Counted from the first letter of the stretch, positions 1 to 9,048 are shown. The stretch is 36,160 bases of DNA from Akkermansiaceae bacterium (GCA_022424905.1 JAKMGP010000004.1:1-36160), one strand, 5' to 3'. Made by a program: numbers and translations. The notes: a model not told the origin generated them from the sequence alone.

Positions 1-1807
1 GAAGGTCGTCGACGGCAGTGAAACGGCCGACTTGGCGCTGTCGGGGACGACTGGTGGGAGTGAGGCGATCGATACGGCCAAAGGATGAATCCAGCTCGTT
101 AGTCGAGAGCCAGCTAAGGGAAGAATAAGGTTCGATAATATGACGGGCGCCATCGATTCCCCATTTGTCACTGTTGAAATTGGGAAGGAGCTTGTTGAAC
201 TTTGTAGAAACATCAAGGTTCGCGGAAACATGAGTCCGGCCGATAGAGTCATCCGGTCCCTGAACTGCTTGATAGTTACTATGGCCGGCACCGAGGCGTG
301 GAACGACGTTCAAATGGCCAGCTTTGGTTGGGAGTGAGAACTCGTGGTAGGTATGGAAGCGAGCGAATCCCCGATCATCGAGAAGGCGGCTGATCTGGCC
401 GAGTCTAGGGTCCCCGGGAAGGAGGGCGTCAGCTTCGCTTTGAAGGCTATCTCTTTGGAATTTTGCGAGCCTCTCTTGGTAGATGCCAAGTGAAGTTTGG
501 CTTTCGTAAAGGAGCGGCGTATCGAGAAAAGGTTGACGGATCCAATCGTGGGTGAACTCGGGAAGGCGGGTATCGCTTTGATAAAAATCATTGAGCCTGA
601 GTCGTGCGCCAAGCTGAGTTAAGCTATTCGCGGACCGCTTAGTGAATCCAAGAAAGTTGTCCGGTGCTCGGTTGATACGAAATAGCGAGGGATCAAAATC
701 TTCAAGATAGTATTCGTCGCTTAGCAGGGTTAAGTTCGTGTCGAAGCTGTATTTAGAGACCGGGGTTTCGAGGAATGGGATCCTGTGAACGAATTCAGCG
801 CGGAATCGATTCGGCTTAATGTTAGTCCGGTCAACTCCGGCACGTTCGTCCTCCGGATTGAGATCATCAATGTAGTAAATCTTTAGCCAGCCATAAGCAT
901 CTTTTGAGTCGAGGCGTGTATCAAAAAAGTCCACCCCCATTCCAAGTCCTTTATTAGAATAGAGATCGGCATGCCATTGTGAGAGAAGCCAGGCCCCTTT
1001 TTTCTCACTTGTTACTGGGTCCCGTTCGCCACCGAGCATGATTCCGTAACGGTTCTTAACAAAGGCTCCGAGGTTTGTTTGACCACCAGGAGCAATGAGG
1101 TAGCCTCGATTTGCATCAAATGGTTGGGCTAGGTATGGGAGCCATAGAAGGTTTCTGTTTCCGATACGGAGGTTGAAGTCCTTAAAGATGATCTTGTCGT
1201 CTGGAAAGATAGTTGCGCGTTTTGACTGTAGCCAGAAGTCGGGGTTTTCAGCATCGTGCGTCGTGATGCCGGCGTTTTCCGCTACAAATATCTTCCGATC
1301 ATTACTTGTGATTTGGCGTATGCTTTTAGCTCTTAGCATAATCGGAGAGAAGCCGAGCCGAAGATCCTTTGTCTCGAAGGATTTTGTCTCGAGATTAAAA
1401 ACGGAGGATTTACCGCGATACACTAGTCCGTCTTGGTATAGGCTGACGTTGCCAGTAAGCTGGACCGTCTTCTTAGAAAAATTGATAAGTGCTAGGTCCG
1501 CATAGGCTTTGAGTCCGGCATCAGTCTTTAGTTGGATGTCTCCAACGTAGCGCACAATGGTATCAGAGGCATTTGGGTTATCCTGGTTGATCGACCCATC
1601 GAGACGAATCGTTCTGCCATACATTTCGACACCGGTGGGAAGGGTCGCAAAGGGGGCTTGAGAAGAATTGTTAAGAAGGTCCGAAATCGGATCTTCATCG
1701 GGCTCAGTGAGAACAGCAGGGGTTAGTGAGGGAAGGGGTGCAGGCAGGTCATCCTGGCTCGCAGCGAGAAGGAAGGTTAGGACAAAAAAAGCGAATGACC
1801 GACGCAT
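1..1807 (-). CDS. lptD: LPS-assembly outer-membrane protein LptD (OstA), C-terminus cut by window edge
   Basis: The minus strand is open from an ATG at 1807 to the window edge, giving 602 residues without a stop. A signal peptide (about residues 1-17, hydrophobic FAFFVLTFLLAA) is followed by a Pro-rich stretch. Next comes an OstA/LptA-like beta-jellyroll (about 55-215, with repeated strands such as VQLTGNVSLYQDGLVYRGKS). The start of a large beta-barrel follows, with typical LptD phrases: NLTLLSDEYYLEDFD, LLYESQTSLGIYQ and GARHIIEPYSSLSW. LptD works with the LptE lipoprotein to insert lipopolysaccharide into the outer leaflet of the outer membrane, so the host should be a Gram-negative cell with LPS. 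The visible part contains no cysteine, unlike the disulfide-bonded E. coli protein. It is divergent from the epimerase-like gene at 1897. Family assignment rests on pattern recognition, and the missing C-terminal barrel could not be checked. Confidence 0.85.
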   Translation of the reverse strand, partial: MRRSFAFFVLTFLLAASQDDLPAPLPSLTPAVLTEPDEDPISDLLNNSSQAPFATLPTGVEMYGRTIRLDGSINQDNPNASDTIVRYVGDIQLKTDAGLKAYADLALINFSKKTVQLTGNVSLYQDGLVYRGKSSVFNLETKSFETKDLRLGFSPIMLRAKSIRQITSNDRKIFVAENAGITTHDAENPDFWLQSKRATIFPDDKIIFKDFNLRIGNRNLLWLPYLAQPFDANRGYLIAPGGQTNLGAFVKNRYGIMLGGERDPVTSEKKGAWLLSQWHADLYSNKGLGMGVDFFDTRLDSKDAYGWLKIYYIDDLNPEDERAGVDRTNIKPNRFRAEFVHRIPFLETPVSKYSFDTNLTLLSDEYYLEDFDPSLFRINRAPDNFLGFTKRSANSLTQLGARLRLNDFYQSDTRLPEFTHDWIRQPFLDTPLLYESQTSLGIYQERLAKFQRDSLQSEADALLPGDPRLGQISRLLDDRGFARFHTYHEFSLPTKAGHLNVVPRLGAGHSNYQAVQGPDDSIGRTHVSANLDVSTKFNKLLPNFNSDKWGIDGARHIIEPYSSLSWLSTNELDSSFGRIDRLTPTSRPRQRQVGRFTAVDDL

Positions 1808-1896
1808 AAAGCGTGCAAAAGCTTAGAGAGGAGTCAAAAGGGTGTCCATAGGATTTGCTGGAATTGTTGGGGATCAAGTTTAGGATCGCGTGTTCA

Positions 1897-2778
1897 ATGA
1901 AAGACAAGAGCGTAGGTGTGATCGGAGCCTCAGGTCAGATCGGGAGGCATTTATGCGCTGCCCTGATCGCTAGAGGGTGGAAAGTTATCCCGTTTTCCCG
2001 ATCAGTTCGGGAGGATGGGGGTTTTTGTTGGCGGAGGTGGTCCGGGGAAGAGGAGATTGACCTTGAAGGCCTAACTTCTGTGATCAATTTGTCAGGGGAG
2101 GCGATCGATCAGCGATGGACAAAAAAACGTAAGGATCTTTTCCGAAAGAGTCGGGTCGATCTTACCTCAAAGCTTTCCAGGGCGATTGTGAATTCTGATG
2201 TCAAAGTCCTGCTTAATGCTTCTGCAACCGGTATTTATGGTGACCGCGGGGATGAGAGCCTCCCTGAAAGTGCCTCAACGGGAAGGAGCTATCTGGCGGA
2301 GCTCTGTCGGGATTGGGAAAATGCGGTTGAGCTGCCTCAAAATGTTAGAACGGTCTTTTTACGAACCGGGGTTGTTTTGGGGAAAGATAGTAGGGCTTGG
2401 AGAAAAATGAGTAAGATATTCAAGTGGGGAATCGGTGGTAAATTAGGCAACGGCAGACAGTGGATGCCTTGGATCCACTTGGACGACGAAGTGGAGGGAA
2501 TCGTTTTTTGTCTAGAAAACGAAATTGAAGGTCCTGTGAATTTGGTCGCCCCGGAGTCAGTGCGAAATGCTCAATTTACCAAGGCGGTGGGCAAGGCGAT
2601 AAAGCGAGTTACTCCATTTGCAGCGCCGGCATTTGGTCTGAAATTGCTTTTGGGCGATTTCGCGAAGGAAGGACTTTTAGCAAGTGCCAGAGTTGTTCCG
2701 CAGGTGTTGCTCGATGCAGGCTATGAGTTCAAATATCCAACCATTGAGAAAGCGATGTTTGAAATTGTTGCTAACTAG
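1897..2778 (+). CDS. YfcH/TIGR01777-family epimerase (SDR superfamily, DUF1731 C-terminus)
   Basis: A 293-residue protein. The N-terminal Rossmann motif GASGQIG (G10xxG13xxG16) binds NAD(P). The family signatures VINLSGEAIDQRWTKKRK, NASATGIYGDRGDE and YLAELCRDWENA are clear, and the last roughly 50 residues match the DUF1731 tail (VARVVPQ-type motif SARVVPQVLLDAGYEFKYP). The ATG at 1897 was chosen because it starts four residues before the first beta strand and gives the usual family length. An in-frame TTG at 1855 would add 14 residues with no homology-like content. Family members are usually called sugar-nucleotide epimerases or cell-division-inhibitor SulA-like proteins, but the substrate is unknown. 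The stop lies 8 bases from the stop of the convergent cca fusion gene. Confidence 0.85.
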   Translation: MKDKSVGVIGASGQIGRHLCAALIARGWKVIPFSRSVREDGGFCWRRWSGEEEIDLEGLTSVINLSGEAIDQRWTKKRKDLFRKSRVDLTSKLSRAIVNSDVKVLLNASATGIYGDRGDESLPESASTGRSYLAELCRDWENAVELPQNVRTVFLRTGVVLGKDSRAWRKMSKIFKWGIGGKLGNGRQWMPWIHLDDEVEGIVFCLENEIEGPVNLVAPESVRNAQFTKAVGKAIKRVTPFAAPAFGLKLLLGDFAKEGLLASARVVPQVLLDAGYEFKYPTIEKAMFEIVAN

Positions 2779-2786
2779 CTGGTTAG

Positions 2787-5213
2787 TCAGGCCTTGTTCG
2801 CCCATTTTTCGTGCCACTCACGATAAATCTTTGGAGAAATTTCCGAGGGCTTGATTTCCGAGCGACCGCCCCAGAAAACGTTGGTGTAGCTCACTGGGAT
2901 TCCGACTGATTCAAGGTGTTGATCGATTGCAGCTTTATGCTCAAGGACTTTATCTTTTTCGGTTCCATGGACTACGCCCATAATATTAACATCACCGAAT
3001 TTCGGACCGCCTTCACGCCAGTAGGCGTGGGTCATGCAGTGGTGACGACCGACTTCGCCTCCGGATTCCATTTCGCGACCCTTGGGGACAGCCCAGTGAA
3101 AGAGTCCATTGAAACGAGTGACTCGCTTCCCGGTGTCGGATGGTTTCACGTGCTCGAGGAAAGTAGAAAAACGACCGATCACCTTCTTATTGTCGAGAGT
3201 CCTGGCAACTTCAAAGAAGCGTTCAAGCGTAACTCCGGCAATTTTGGCACGGTTATCCCAGCAATTTACGATGATTTCATCTGGCCCGAGTTCCTCTTTG
3301 AGAGCGAGGAGAACGTCCCATTCTTCCTGGGTGAGATCGACAACGGTGGTGGTCATCATTTCGGCGGGGACATCGAGTTTCGCTCCGGGTTCTAGGCCTT
3401 TACGACGGACGTGGCCGACGCCGAGGGCGAAGACTCCGTTGGCTGGCATTAGAATAAATTCTTCGGCTCCGACTAAACGCTTGAGGACTTCGCCATGTTC
3501 TTCAAGTGATTCGCCTTGAGGTACTTTGAGAGTAGTCCAGAGCCGGTAGCTAGAACCGGAAATCTGGCCGTCGGTCGAGCGAATGACGACGTGACCAGAG
3601 AAGGGATCTTTTTTGGCCATAAAGTCGAAAGCGTCGTTGAGCTTTTCCTCGGGGAGGCGCCAAGCAACGAGTGCTCCGTGGGCTAGCTTTGTTGCGAGCA
3701 TGGTCTGGCGAACACGGCGAATGACTCCAGCTTCTAGCATCGCTCGGATTCGCTCAAGAACGAGATTAAGTTCAACACCGGATTCTTTAGCAATGATGGA
3801 AAATGGGTCTTGTTGGAACCCAGAAACCAAGTCTTCTGAGACACTGAGAATTTTTGCGTTGATAGGGTCGTCGTGTTCGGTGGGGATATTGCTCATTGTT
3901 GAAAGAGTTTCTTTTACGAATTGGTAGGCTGCTTCTTTATCAGAAAGTCTTCCCTCCAGTTGCTCGGTTTGAACTTCGTGAAGAATTTTGCCAATTTTTG
4001 GCCCGGGGGCGATCTCGAAATCATGGATAAGATCGTGCCCAGTAAGGAGCGCCTTGGGGATTAGAGGTTCTTTAGCGAAATCTTCTATCTTATTCCTAAC
4101 AAAGTCATAGTTTTGCCGTAAGCCGTTTGAGCTGTCGCAGTCGACACGATGGAGCTCTATCTCCATACTAAAAGTCTCCGCCGACATGAATCGCTTTAAC
4201 TTGGCAGTACGCATTTCTCTCACATGCATAAAGCGCATGTGGCGGGAAACCATGAAGGTGACATCCTCTATCGTTTGATTCGAATAGCGCAGGCGACGGA
4301 GGATTCTTTCGGCTATTTGAGCTCCAACTTTATCGTGGCTATTAAAGCGAAGTCGTTCTGCTTCGGCATCCCAAGTTTGGGTGGCAGGTTTGCCAATATC
4401 GTGAAAAAGCACTGCAAGTGCGAGGGGCAGAGGAGGTGAATCGAGAAGGGAGAGGGCAATACGAGTATGAACGTAGACGTCACCCTCTGGGTGCCATTGG
4501 GGGGGCTGTTCGCAGCCCTGTAAGTCGATGACTTCAGGTAAAAACTCCGTAATGAGCCCGGACTCGACGAGGAGGTCAAGGCCACGGCCGCGGTCGCGAG
4601 CAATAATGATACGTGAAAATTCGTCGCGGATTCGCTCAGGTGAAATTTGTGAGAGAAGGGGAGCGCATTCTTGGATGGCGATCCAAGTTTGAGGCTCGAT
4701 TTTAAATCCGGTGGTGGTGGCGAAACGAATTGCGCGGAGAAGGCGTAGAGCGTCTTCCTCAAAACGGTCCTTAGGATTCCCGATAGCGCGCAGGATTTTG
4801 GAGTCAAGATCGGCGCGCCCCCCTACGTGGTCAATGATTTCTCTCGTGAGGGGATCCTGAAAGAGTCCATTGATGGTAAAGTCGCGGCGTTGTGCGTCGT
4901 TTTCAGGCGAGGAAAATTCGATCGAATCAGGACGGCGTCCATCTTTGTAAGAGCCGTCGGTTCGAAAGGTCGCGACTTCGATCATTTCACCTTCACCCTT
5001 TATGATAATAACGCCGAAGTGTTTGCCGATGGCATCTGATTTTGGGAAAAGCGCCTGCACCTCATCGGGCCGAGCTGAGGTCGCGAGGTCGTAGTCCTTC
5101 GGAGTTTGTCCGAGAAGTTGGTCCCGAACAGCTCCGCCGGCAAAGTAAACGACGTGACCAGCCTCCCGTAAAATATGGGCGGATCGGATGGCGAGTTCCT
5201 TCTGGTTGCTCAT
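2787..5213 (-). CDS. CCA tRNA nucleotidyltransferase/poly(A) polymerase fused to a tandem AhbA/AhbB-like (siroheme decarboxylase, Lrp-like) module
   Basis: An 808-residue protein read from the ATG at 5213; an in-frame TTG at 5255 is less likely. Residues 1-439 are a class II nucleotidyltransferase: the head motif FAGGAVRD (G26, G27, R30) and catalytic DYD (D40, D42), then an RNA-binding neck and an HD domain (VLFHDIGK, H271-D272). This half would repair or add the 3' CCA of tRNAs. From residue 440 (MSNIPTEHDD...) the protein changes to two Lrp/AsnC-type units. The first has a winged-helix part (about 445-500, AGVIRRVRQ) and an effector-like part (SSYRLWTTLKVP). The second has VIGRFSTFLEH and THAYWREGG. 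The whole resembles AhbA-AhbB/NirDL siroheme decarboxylases. The combination is unusual and the role of the second half is unknown. The junction reads ACA ATG AGC with no stop codon, and looks like two once-separate genes joined. Confidence 0.8.
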   Translation of the reverse strand: MSNQKELAIRSAHILREAGHVVYFAGGAVRDQLLGQTPKDYDLATSARPDEVQALFPKSDAIGKHFGVIIIKGEGEMIEVATFRTDGSYKDGRRPDSIEFSSPENDAQRRDFTINGLFQDPLTREIIDHVGGRADLDSKILRAIGNPKDRFEEDALRLLRAIRFATTTGFKIEPQTWIAIQECAPLLSQISPERIRDEFSRIIIARDRGRGLDLLVESGLITEFLPEVIDLQGCEQPPQWHPEGDVYVHTRIALSLLDSPPLPLALAVLFHDIGKPATQTWDAEAERLRFNSHDKVGAQIAERILRRLRYSNQTIEDVTFMVSRHMRFMHVREMRTAKLKRFMSAETFSMEIELHRVDCDSSNGLRQNYDFVRNKIEDFAKEPLIPKALLTGHDLIHDFEIAPGPKIGKILHEVQTEQLEGRLSDKEAAYQFVKETLSTMSNIPTEHDDPINAKILSVSEDLVSGFQQDPFSIIAKESGVELNLVLERIRAMLEAGVIRRVRQTMLATKLAHGALVAWRLPEEKLNDAFDFMAKKDPFSGHVVIRSTDGQISGSSYRLWTTLKVPQGESLEEHGEVLKRLVGAEEFILMPANGVFALGVGHVRRKGLEPGAKLDVPAEMMTTTVVDLTQEEWDVLLALKEELGPDEIIVNCWDNRAKIAGVTLERFFEVARTLDNKKVIGRFSTFLEHVKPSDTGKRVTRFNGLFHWAVPKGREMESGGEVGRHHCMTHAYWREGGPKFGDVNIMGVVHGTEKDKVLEHKAAIDQHLESVGIPVSYTNVFWGGRSEIKPSEISPKIYREWHEKWANKA

Positions 5214-5353
5214 GGCTCGGAGCGACAAACTTGTCGTGTTGTGGCCTGTAGGCAACTGGAAAACAAAGCGTTTTAATACGATTGGATGATTTTTCGATTC
5301 TTCAACTCTGTCTAGGGAGTTCAGGGGGCTTTTTAAGTAGAGAGCTTCAGGTC

Positions 5354-5359
5354 TATTAT
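5354..5359 (+). promoter_or_regulatory. Possible -10 box for the PVC dehydrogenase gene
   Basis: TATTAT matches the sigma-70 -10 consensus at five of six positions and lies about 85 bases before the ATG at 5444, in the 230-base divergent spacer shared with the cca fusion gene. The -35 region is AT-rich but poor in matches, so this is a weak call. A run of nine T (5435-5443) abuts the start codon, and there is no Shine-Dalgarno sequence within 15 bases of it. Confidence 0.22.
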
Positions 5360-5443
5360 GTTGAGGGTGAAAAAATCTCGGAAAGCGTTCTGTAGGTTTT
5401 TAAGTTTGAGGGTGGGGAAGGGGATATTCTATCGTTTTTTTTT

Positions 5444-8400
5444 ATGAAGATCTCTCCCTACATCCTCTTTAGTTCATTGCTGGGGAGTCTTGTTGTTGCC
5501 GAACAAAAGACGATGCTTGAAAGTTTTACGGTTGCGCCAGGATTAGAAGCGAAACTTTGGGCGGGAATGGAGTTGTTACATAGTCCGGTGGCGATGGATG
5601 TGGATGCTAAAGGTCGGGTTTGGGTGACGGAAGATTTGCAAGGATCAGGAGAAAAGAGTGTGCATGCCCGCATTAAAATCCTTGAAGATACCGATCGCGA
5701 CGGGAAAGCGGACTTGGTTAAAGAATTTGGGCCAACCTTTAGTTCAAAACCGATGGGGATCAGCGTTTTTGACAATAAAATTGTGGTTTCGATGGCTCCA
5801 AATATTCATGTTTATACCGATGTAGATCGAGATGATGTTTTTGATCCCAAAGTCGACAAAGAGGAAATCATAGCGAAGGGTTTTCATGGGAAGAGCCATG
5901 ATCATGCCCTTCATGCGGTGGTCCCGGGTCCGAGCGGCAAGTGGTATGTCAATCATGGCAACATTGGAGCTGATGTCACGATGGCGGATGGGCGTGGGAT
6001 TCACGCGAGTTCGTATTACAGCCAGAACCCGCAGAGCATTGGAAAGAAGAGTTTCGATGGACGAATTTACGTGGGTGGGTTTGGGCTTCGCATGAACCCG
6101 GATGGCAGCGGAGCTGAGGTTATTTTTCAGAATTCTCGCAATGCACACGCGATGTCGGTGACTTCCCTTGGGGATATTTTACAGGCCGACAATGATGATC
6201 CGGCTCACGCGCGCGCGGCTTGGGTGATGGAGCATTCGAATTTTGGTTACGCTGCGTTGGAGGATGGTAACCGTTCTTGGGAGGACTCGGCGAAGAGTTG
6301 GGAAAAAAAGACGGTAACGGCCGAGATTATGAATGATGCTTATGAGCGGCATTCTAAGTCATCGCTGCGTCGTGACGAGGGACACTGGCGGGAGCATTTC
6401 CCGGGGGTCACTCCGCCGGGAAATCTATGGGGTCCGGGAGCTCCAACGGGTGATTATTTCATCGAGGGAGATGAGTTGGGGAAAGAGTATCGCGGGAAAT
6501 ATTTGGTTTGTGAGACAGTGCATCGTGCTGTTTTTGCTTTTGATTTGAAGCGAGGAGATGGACGGATCGAGCTGGAGAATCTTGATAAATCGTTCTTTGC
6601 GGCCGATCGTCGTTCCAAGAACAGGGCAGCATCGGGTTTCCTGCCCTCGGATGTGGTGGCTGGAACAGATGGTGCACTTTTTGTGAGTGATTGGAATTCG
6701 CATACTAATGCTCGGGGCTCCGGGAATGCGTTAGGTGGGATTTTTCGCATTGCGAAGAAGGGGGCTCCGATCAAGCTGCCCAAGATAAATTTTTCAACGA
6801 CTGATGGTCTACTTGAAGCACTAAAAAGTCCTGCACCGGGAGTTCGATGGTTTGCCCAGAAATGCCTCATAAAAAAGGGTGATGCTTTTGAGAAATTAAT
6901 GGAGTTTTGTAGGATCTATAAGGGCAATCCTTACTATGTAGCCCGGGCAACGTATGCGTTGGCGCAGTTGGATGATATCAAGGGAGCTGCCGCCGTTCAG
7001 TTGATGCTCAGGTCCGACGACGAACAGTGGAGAGTTCTCGCGATCCGAGCGTTGCGCATGGCAGATAAGAAATTCCTTCAGTCGGTTGTCTCGCAAATGT
7101 CAGATGATCCATCTCAGTCCGTTCGGATGGAGTTGCTAGCTTTGATGCGTGGATTAGAGTGGCGTGACGTCAAGGATGGTTTAGTAAAGTTGATTGCGGG
7201 CTATGATGGAAAGAATCGCTATTACCTTGAGGCGCTTGGTGCGGTTTGCGATGAGTTTGAATCCCAAGTTTACCTCGGATTGGTGAAACCTCAGCAGCCT
7301 GATCCGAAGGTTTGGAATGAGCGGCAAATGAATCTGGCATGGCGGCTTCGGAGTCCGGAAGCTCTGGCTGATTTGGCCGAGTGCATGATGGCGAATAAGG
7401 TCGGTGTGGAGAGTTTCCGGCGATTAGCTTACACGTTTGCACTTTGTTATTCTAATGAAGAGAGAAATCGAAATCTGAACCTTATGAAGAGGTTTGCGGA
7501 ATACGAGGCCTTTCAAGGTGAGGATTACCAGACGATTATTAAGGAGTTTATCGAGAAGGATATTAGCGATCCCGATCCGGTCCCTCTGACACAGAGTTAT
7601 CTTTTTCCAACGAAGTTTGGTATTCCCACCGAGCTTGGTTCGGTTGATGAGATTGCTTCGTTAAGACCTAATAATAGGAATGGACGAAGCAAAGCAGCTC
7701 TGTGCATGGTATGCCATCAGATCGGTGGAGCCGGCACGCCGTTTGGTCCAGATTTGACAAATTGGGGGCAAGTGAGGGATGTTAAAGAGGTGATTCGGGC
7801 GATGGTCGACCCGTCGGCTGAATTGGCACATGGCTATGACAAACCGGTGGTGGTGACGCAGAGTGGACATCGCCTCGAAGGAGTTTCACGAGGCTACAGT
7901 TGGCATGCTGGAGCGATTCGAGTGAAAACGATGGGTGGACTCACGTTAAAGGTGCCGCATCGTCGGCCACATGCGAAAATTGAGTATCTCAAGGATCATT
8001 CCTGGATGCCTTCTGCTTCTGCGATGGGGCTGAAGAACCAGGACGTGCGCGATATTGCAGCATACTTGATGAGCGATATCGCTGGCGAAGTTGATAGCGG
8101 ATTGGTTGTGAAGATGGTGCCGAAGTTTAGTCGTGGTGAGGGCCCGGGGTGGGTCGAGTTGACTGGCGAGGATTTTCTGAACGTGAACTGCCGCGCTGAT
8201 ACCTGGAAATGGCAAGGGAGCCATGCTTGGTGCACGGGCAGCCCGACCGGCGTGATTCGTTATCGAAAGCCACTGACTAATTTTGAATTTTCCTGCGAAT
8301 GGATGCATAAGAAAAAGGGGGGGAATTCTGGGGTCTTTGTGTGGGCGACTCCGCAGTCTGTTAATCGATTGATGGCTGGTAAGGGTGCCTTACCTCATGG

Positions 8401-9046
8401 AATTGAGGTGCAAGTTCTCGATCTAGGATACAGAGAGATTTACGAGGCTCAGTATAAGAAAAAGGGCGATTGGTTCACGAGTCACGGTGACGTTTTTCCG
8501 GTGGGCCCTATCAAAATGAAGCCCTTTCCTCCAGTGGCGCCAAATGGAAAGCGGAGCTTTCCCTCAAAGAACAGGACAAAAGGGATTCACGAATGGAATC
8601 ATTACTATATTCGAGCTACCGATGGAGAGGTTCGACTTTGGGTGAATGGGGAAGAGGTCTCAGGAGGAGAGGGGATTAGTCCGGCGGCCGGTTATTTGTG
8701 CCTCGAATCAGAAGGCGCTCCAATTGAATTTAAAAATATACGGTTAAGAATCTTGCCTCCGTTCGAAACCAAGATGGAGGTTGATGTCCATAATCCTCCG
8801 CCCGCTCTTGAGCCCGTAAATATGAAAGGACATGCCTTGTTAGGAAAGTGGTCCTACGCTGGTAATCATACTCGTGAGTTTCTTTCTGATGGACGATGCA
8901 TCTTGCGCAATGGAGAGGAGATGGTCTGGAGTAAGCGCGTAATGGCTGCGACGAGAGACTCAGCAGTCCTTGAGGGTGGTTACACCCACGTTTTGAAGGG
9001 TGAGACACTGCATATCGAAGGGCGATACCAGGCCGTGCGAAAATAG
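5444..9046 (+). CDS. Secreted PVC-type dehydrogenase with HEAT repeats, cytochrome c haem site and C-terminal DUF1080 (3-keto-disaccharide hydrolase-like) domain
   Basis: A 1200-residue exported protein. Residues 1-19 form a signal peptide (ILFSSLLGSLVVA, cleavage near A19-E20). About 25-430 match the PVC putative membrane-bound dehydrogenase domain, a beta-propeller with SPVAMDVDAKGRVWVTED and DTDRDGKAD calcium-type loops. About 455-650 are HEAT-like helical repeats (VRWFAQKCL, RVLAIRALR). One haem c attachment site, CMVCH, lies at 754-758 with a distal PFGPDLTNWG motif, as in the PVC haem-binding domain. About 900-1105 are DUF1080, a concanavalin-like fold often annotated as 3-keto-disaccharide hydrolase (NSGVFVW, GIEVQVLD, EWNHYYIRATDGEVRLWVNG). 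A final beta-rich segment of about 80 residues (LLGKWSYAGNHTREF...) is unassigned. The protein would act outside the cytoplasm, oxidising and/or cleaving sugars with electron transfer through the haem. The actual substrate is unknown. Confidence 0.85.
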   Translation: MKISPYILFSSLLGSLVVAEQKTMLESFTVAPGLEAKLWAGMELLHSPVAMDVDAKGRVWVTEDLQGSGEKSVHARIKILEDTDRDGKADLVKEFGPTFSSKPMGISVFDNKIVVSMAPNIHVYTDVDRDDVFDPKVDKEEIIAKGFHGKSHDHALHAVVPGPSGKWYVNHGNIGADVTMADGRGIHASSYYSQNPQSIGKKSFDGRIYVGGFGLRMNPDGSGAEVIFQNSRNAHAMSVTSLGDILQADNDDPAHARAAWVMEHSNFGYAALEDGNRSWEDSAKSWEKKTVTAEIMNDAYERHSKSSLRRDEGHWREHFPGVTPPGNLWGPGAPTGDYFIEGDELGKEYRGKYLVCETVHRAVFAFDLKRGDGRIELENLDKSFFAADRRSKNRAASGFLPSDVVAGTDGALFVSDWNSHTNARGSGNALGGIFRIAKKGAPIKLPKINFSTTDGLLEALKSPAPGVRWFAQKCLIKKGDAFEKLMEFCRIYKGNPYYVARATYALAQLDDIKGAAAVQLMLRSDDEQWRVLAIRALRMADKKFLQSVVSQMSDDPSQSVRMELLALMRGLEWRDVKDGLVKLIAGYDGKNRYYLEALGAVCDEFESQVYLGLVKPQQPDPKVWNERQMNLAWRLRSPEALADLAECMMANKVGVESFRRLAYTFALCYSNEERNRNLNLMKRFAEYEAFQGEDYQTIIKEFIEKDISDPDPVPLTQSYLFPTKFGIPTELGSVDEIASLRPNNRNGRSKAALCMVCHQIGGAGTPFGPDLTNWGQVRDVKEVIRAMVDPSAELAHGYDKPVVVTQSGHRLEGVSRGYSWHAGAIRVKTMGGLTLKVPHRRPHAKIEYLKDHSWMPSASAMGLKNQDVRDIAAYLMSDIAGEVDSGLVVKMVPKFSRGEGPGWVELTGEDFLNVNCRADTWKWQGSHAWCTGSPTGVIRYRKPLTNFEFSCEWMHKKKGGNSGVFVWATPQSVNRLMAGKGALPHGIEVQVLDLGYREIYEAQYKKKGDWFTSHGDVFPVGPIKMKPFPPVAPNGKRSFPSKNRTKGIHEWNHYYIRATDGEVRLWVNGEEVSGGEGISPAAGYLCLESEGAPIEFKNIRLRILPPFETKMEVDVHNPPPALEPVNMKGHALLGKWSYAGNHTREFLSDGRCILRNGEEMVWSKRVMAATRDSAVLEGGYTHVLKGETLHIEGRYQAVRK

Positions 9047-9048
9047 CG

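Noticed and set aside
310-1726. Several short open frames on both strands at the left edge
   Set aside because: They are shadows of the partial lptD gene, which runs without a stop on the minus strand from 1807 to the edge.
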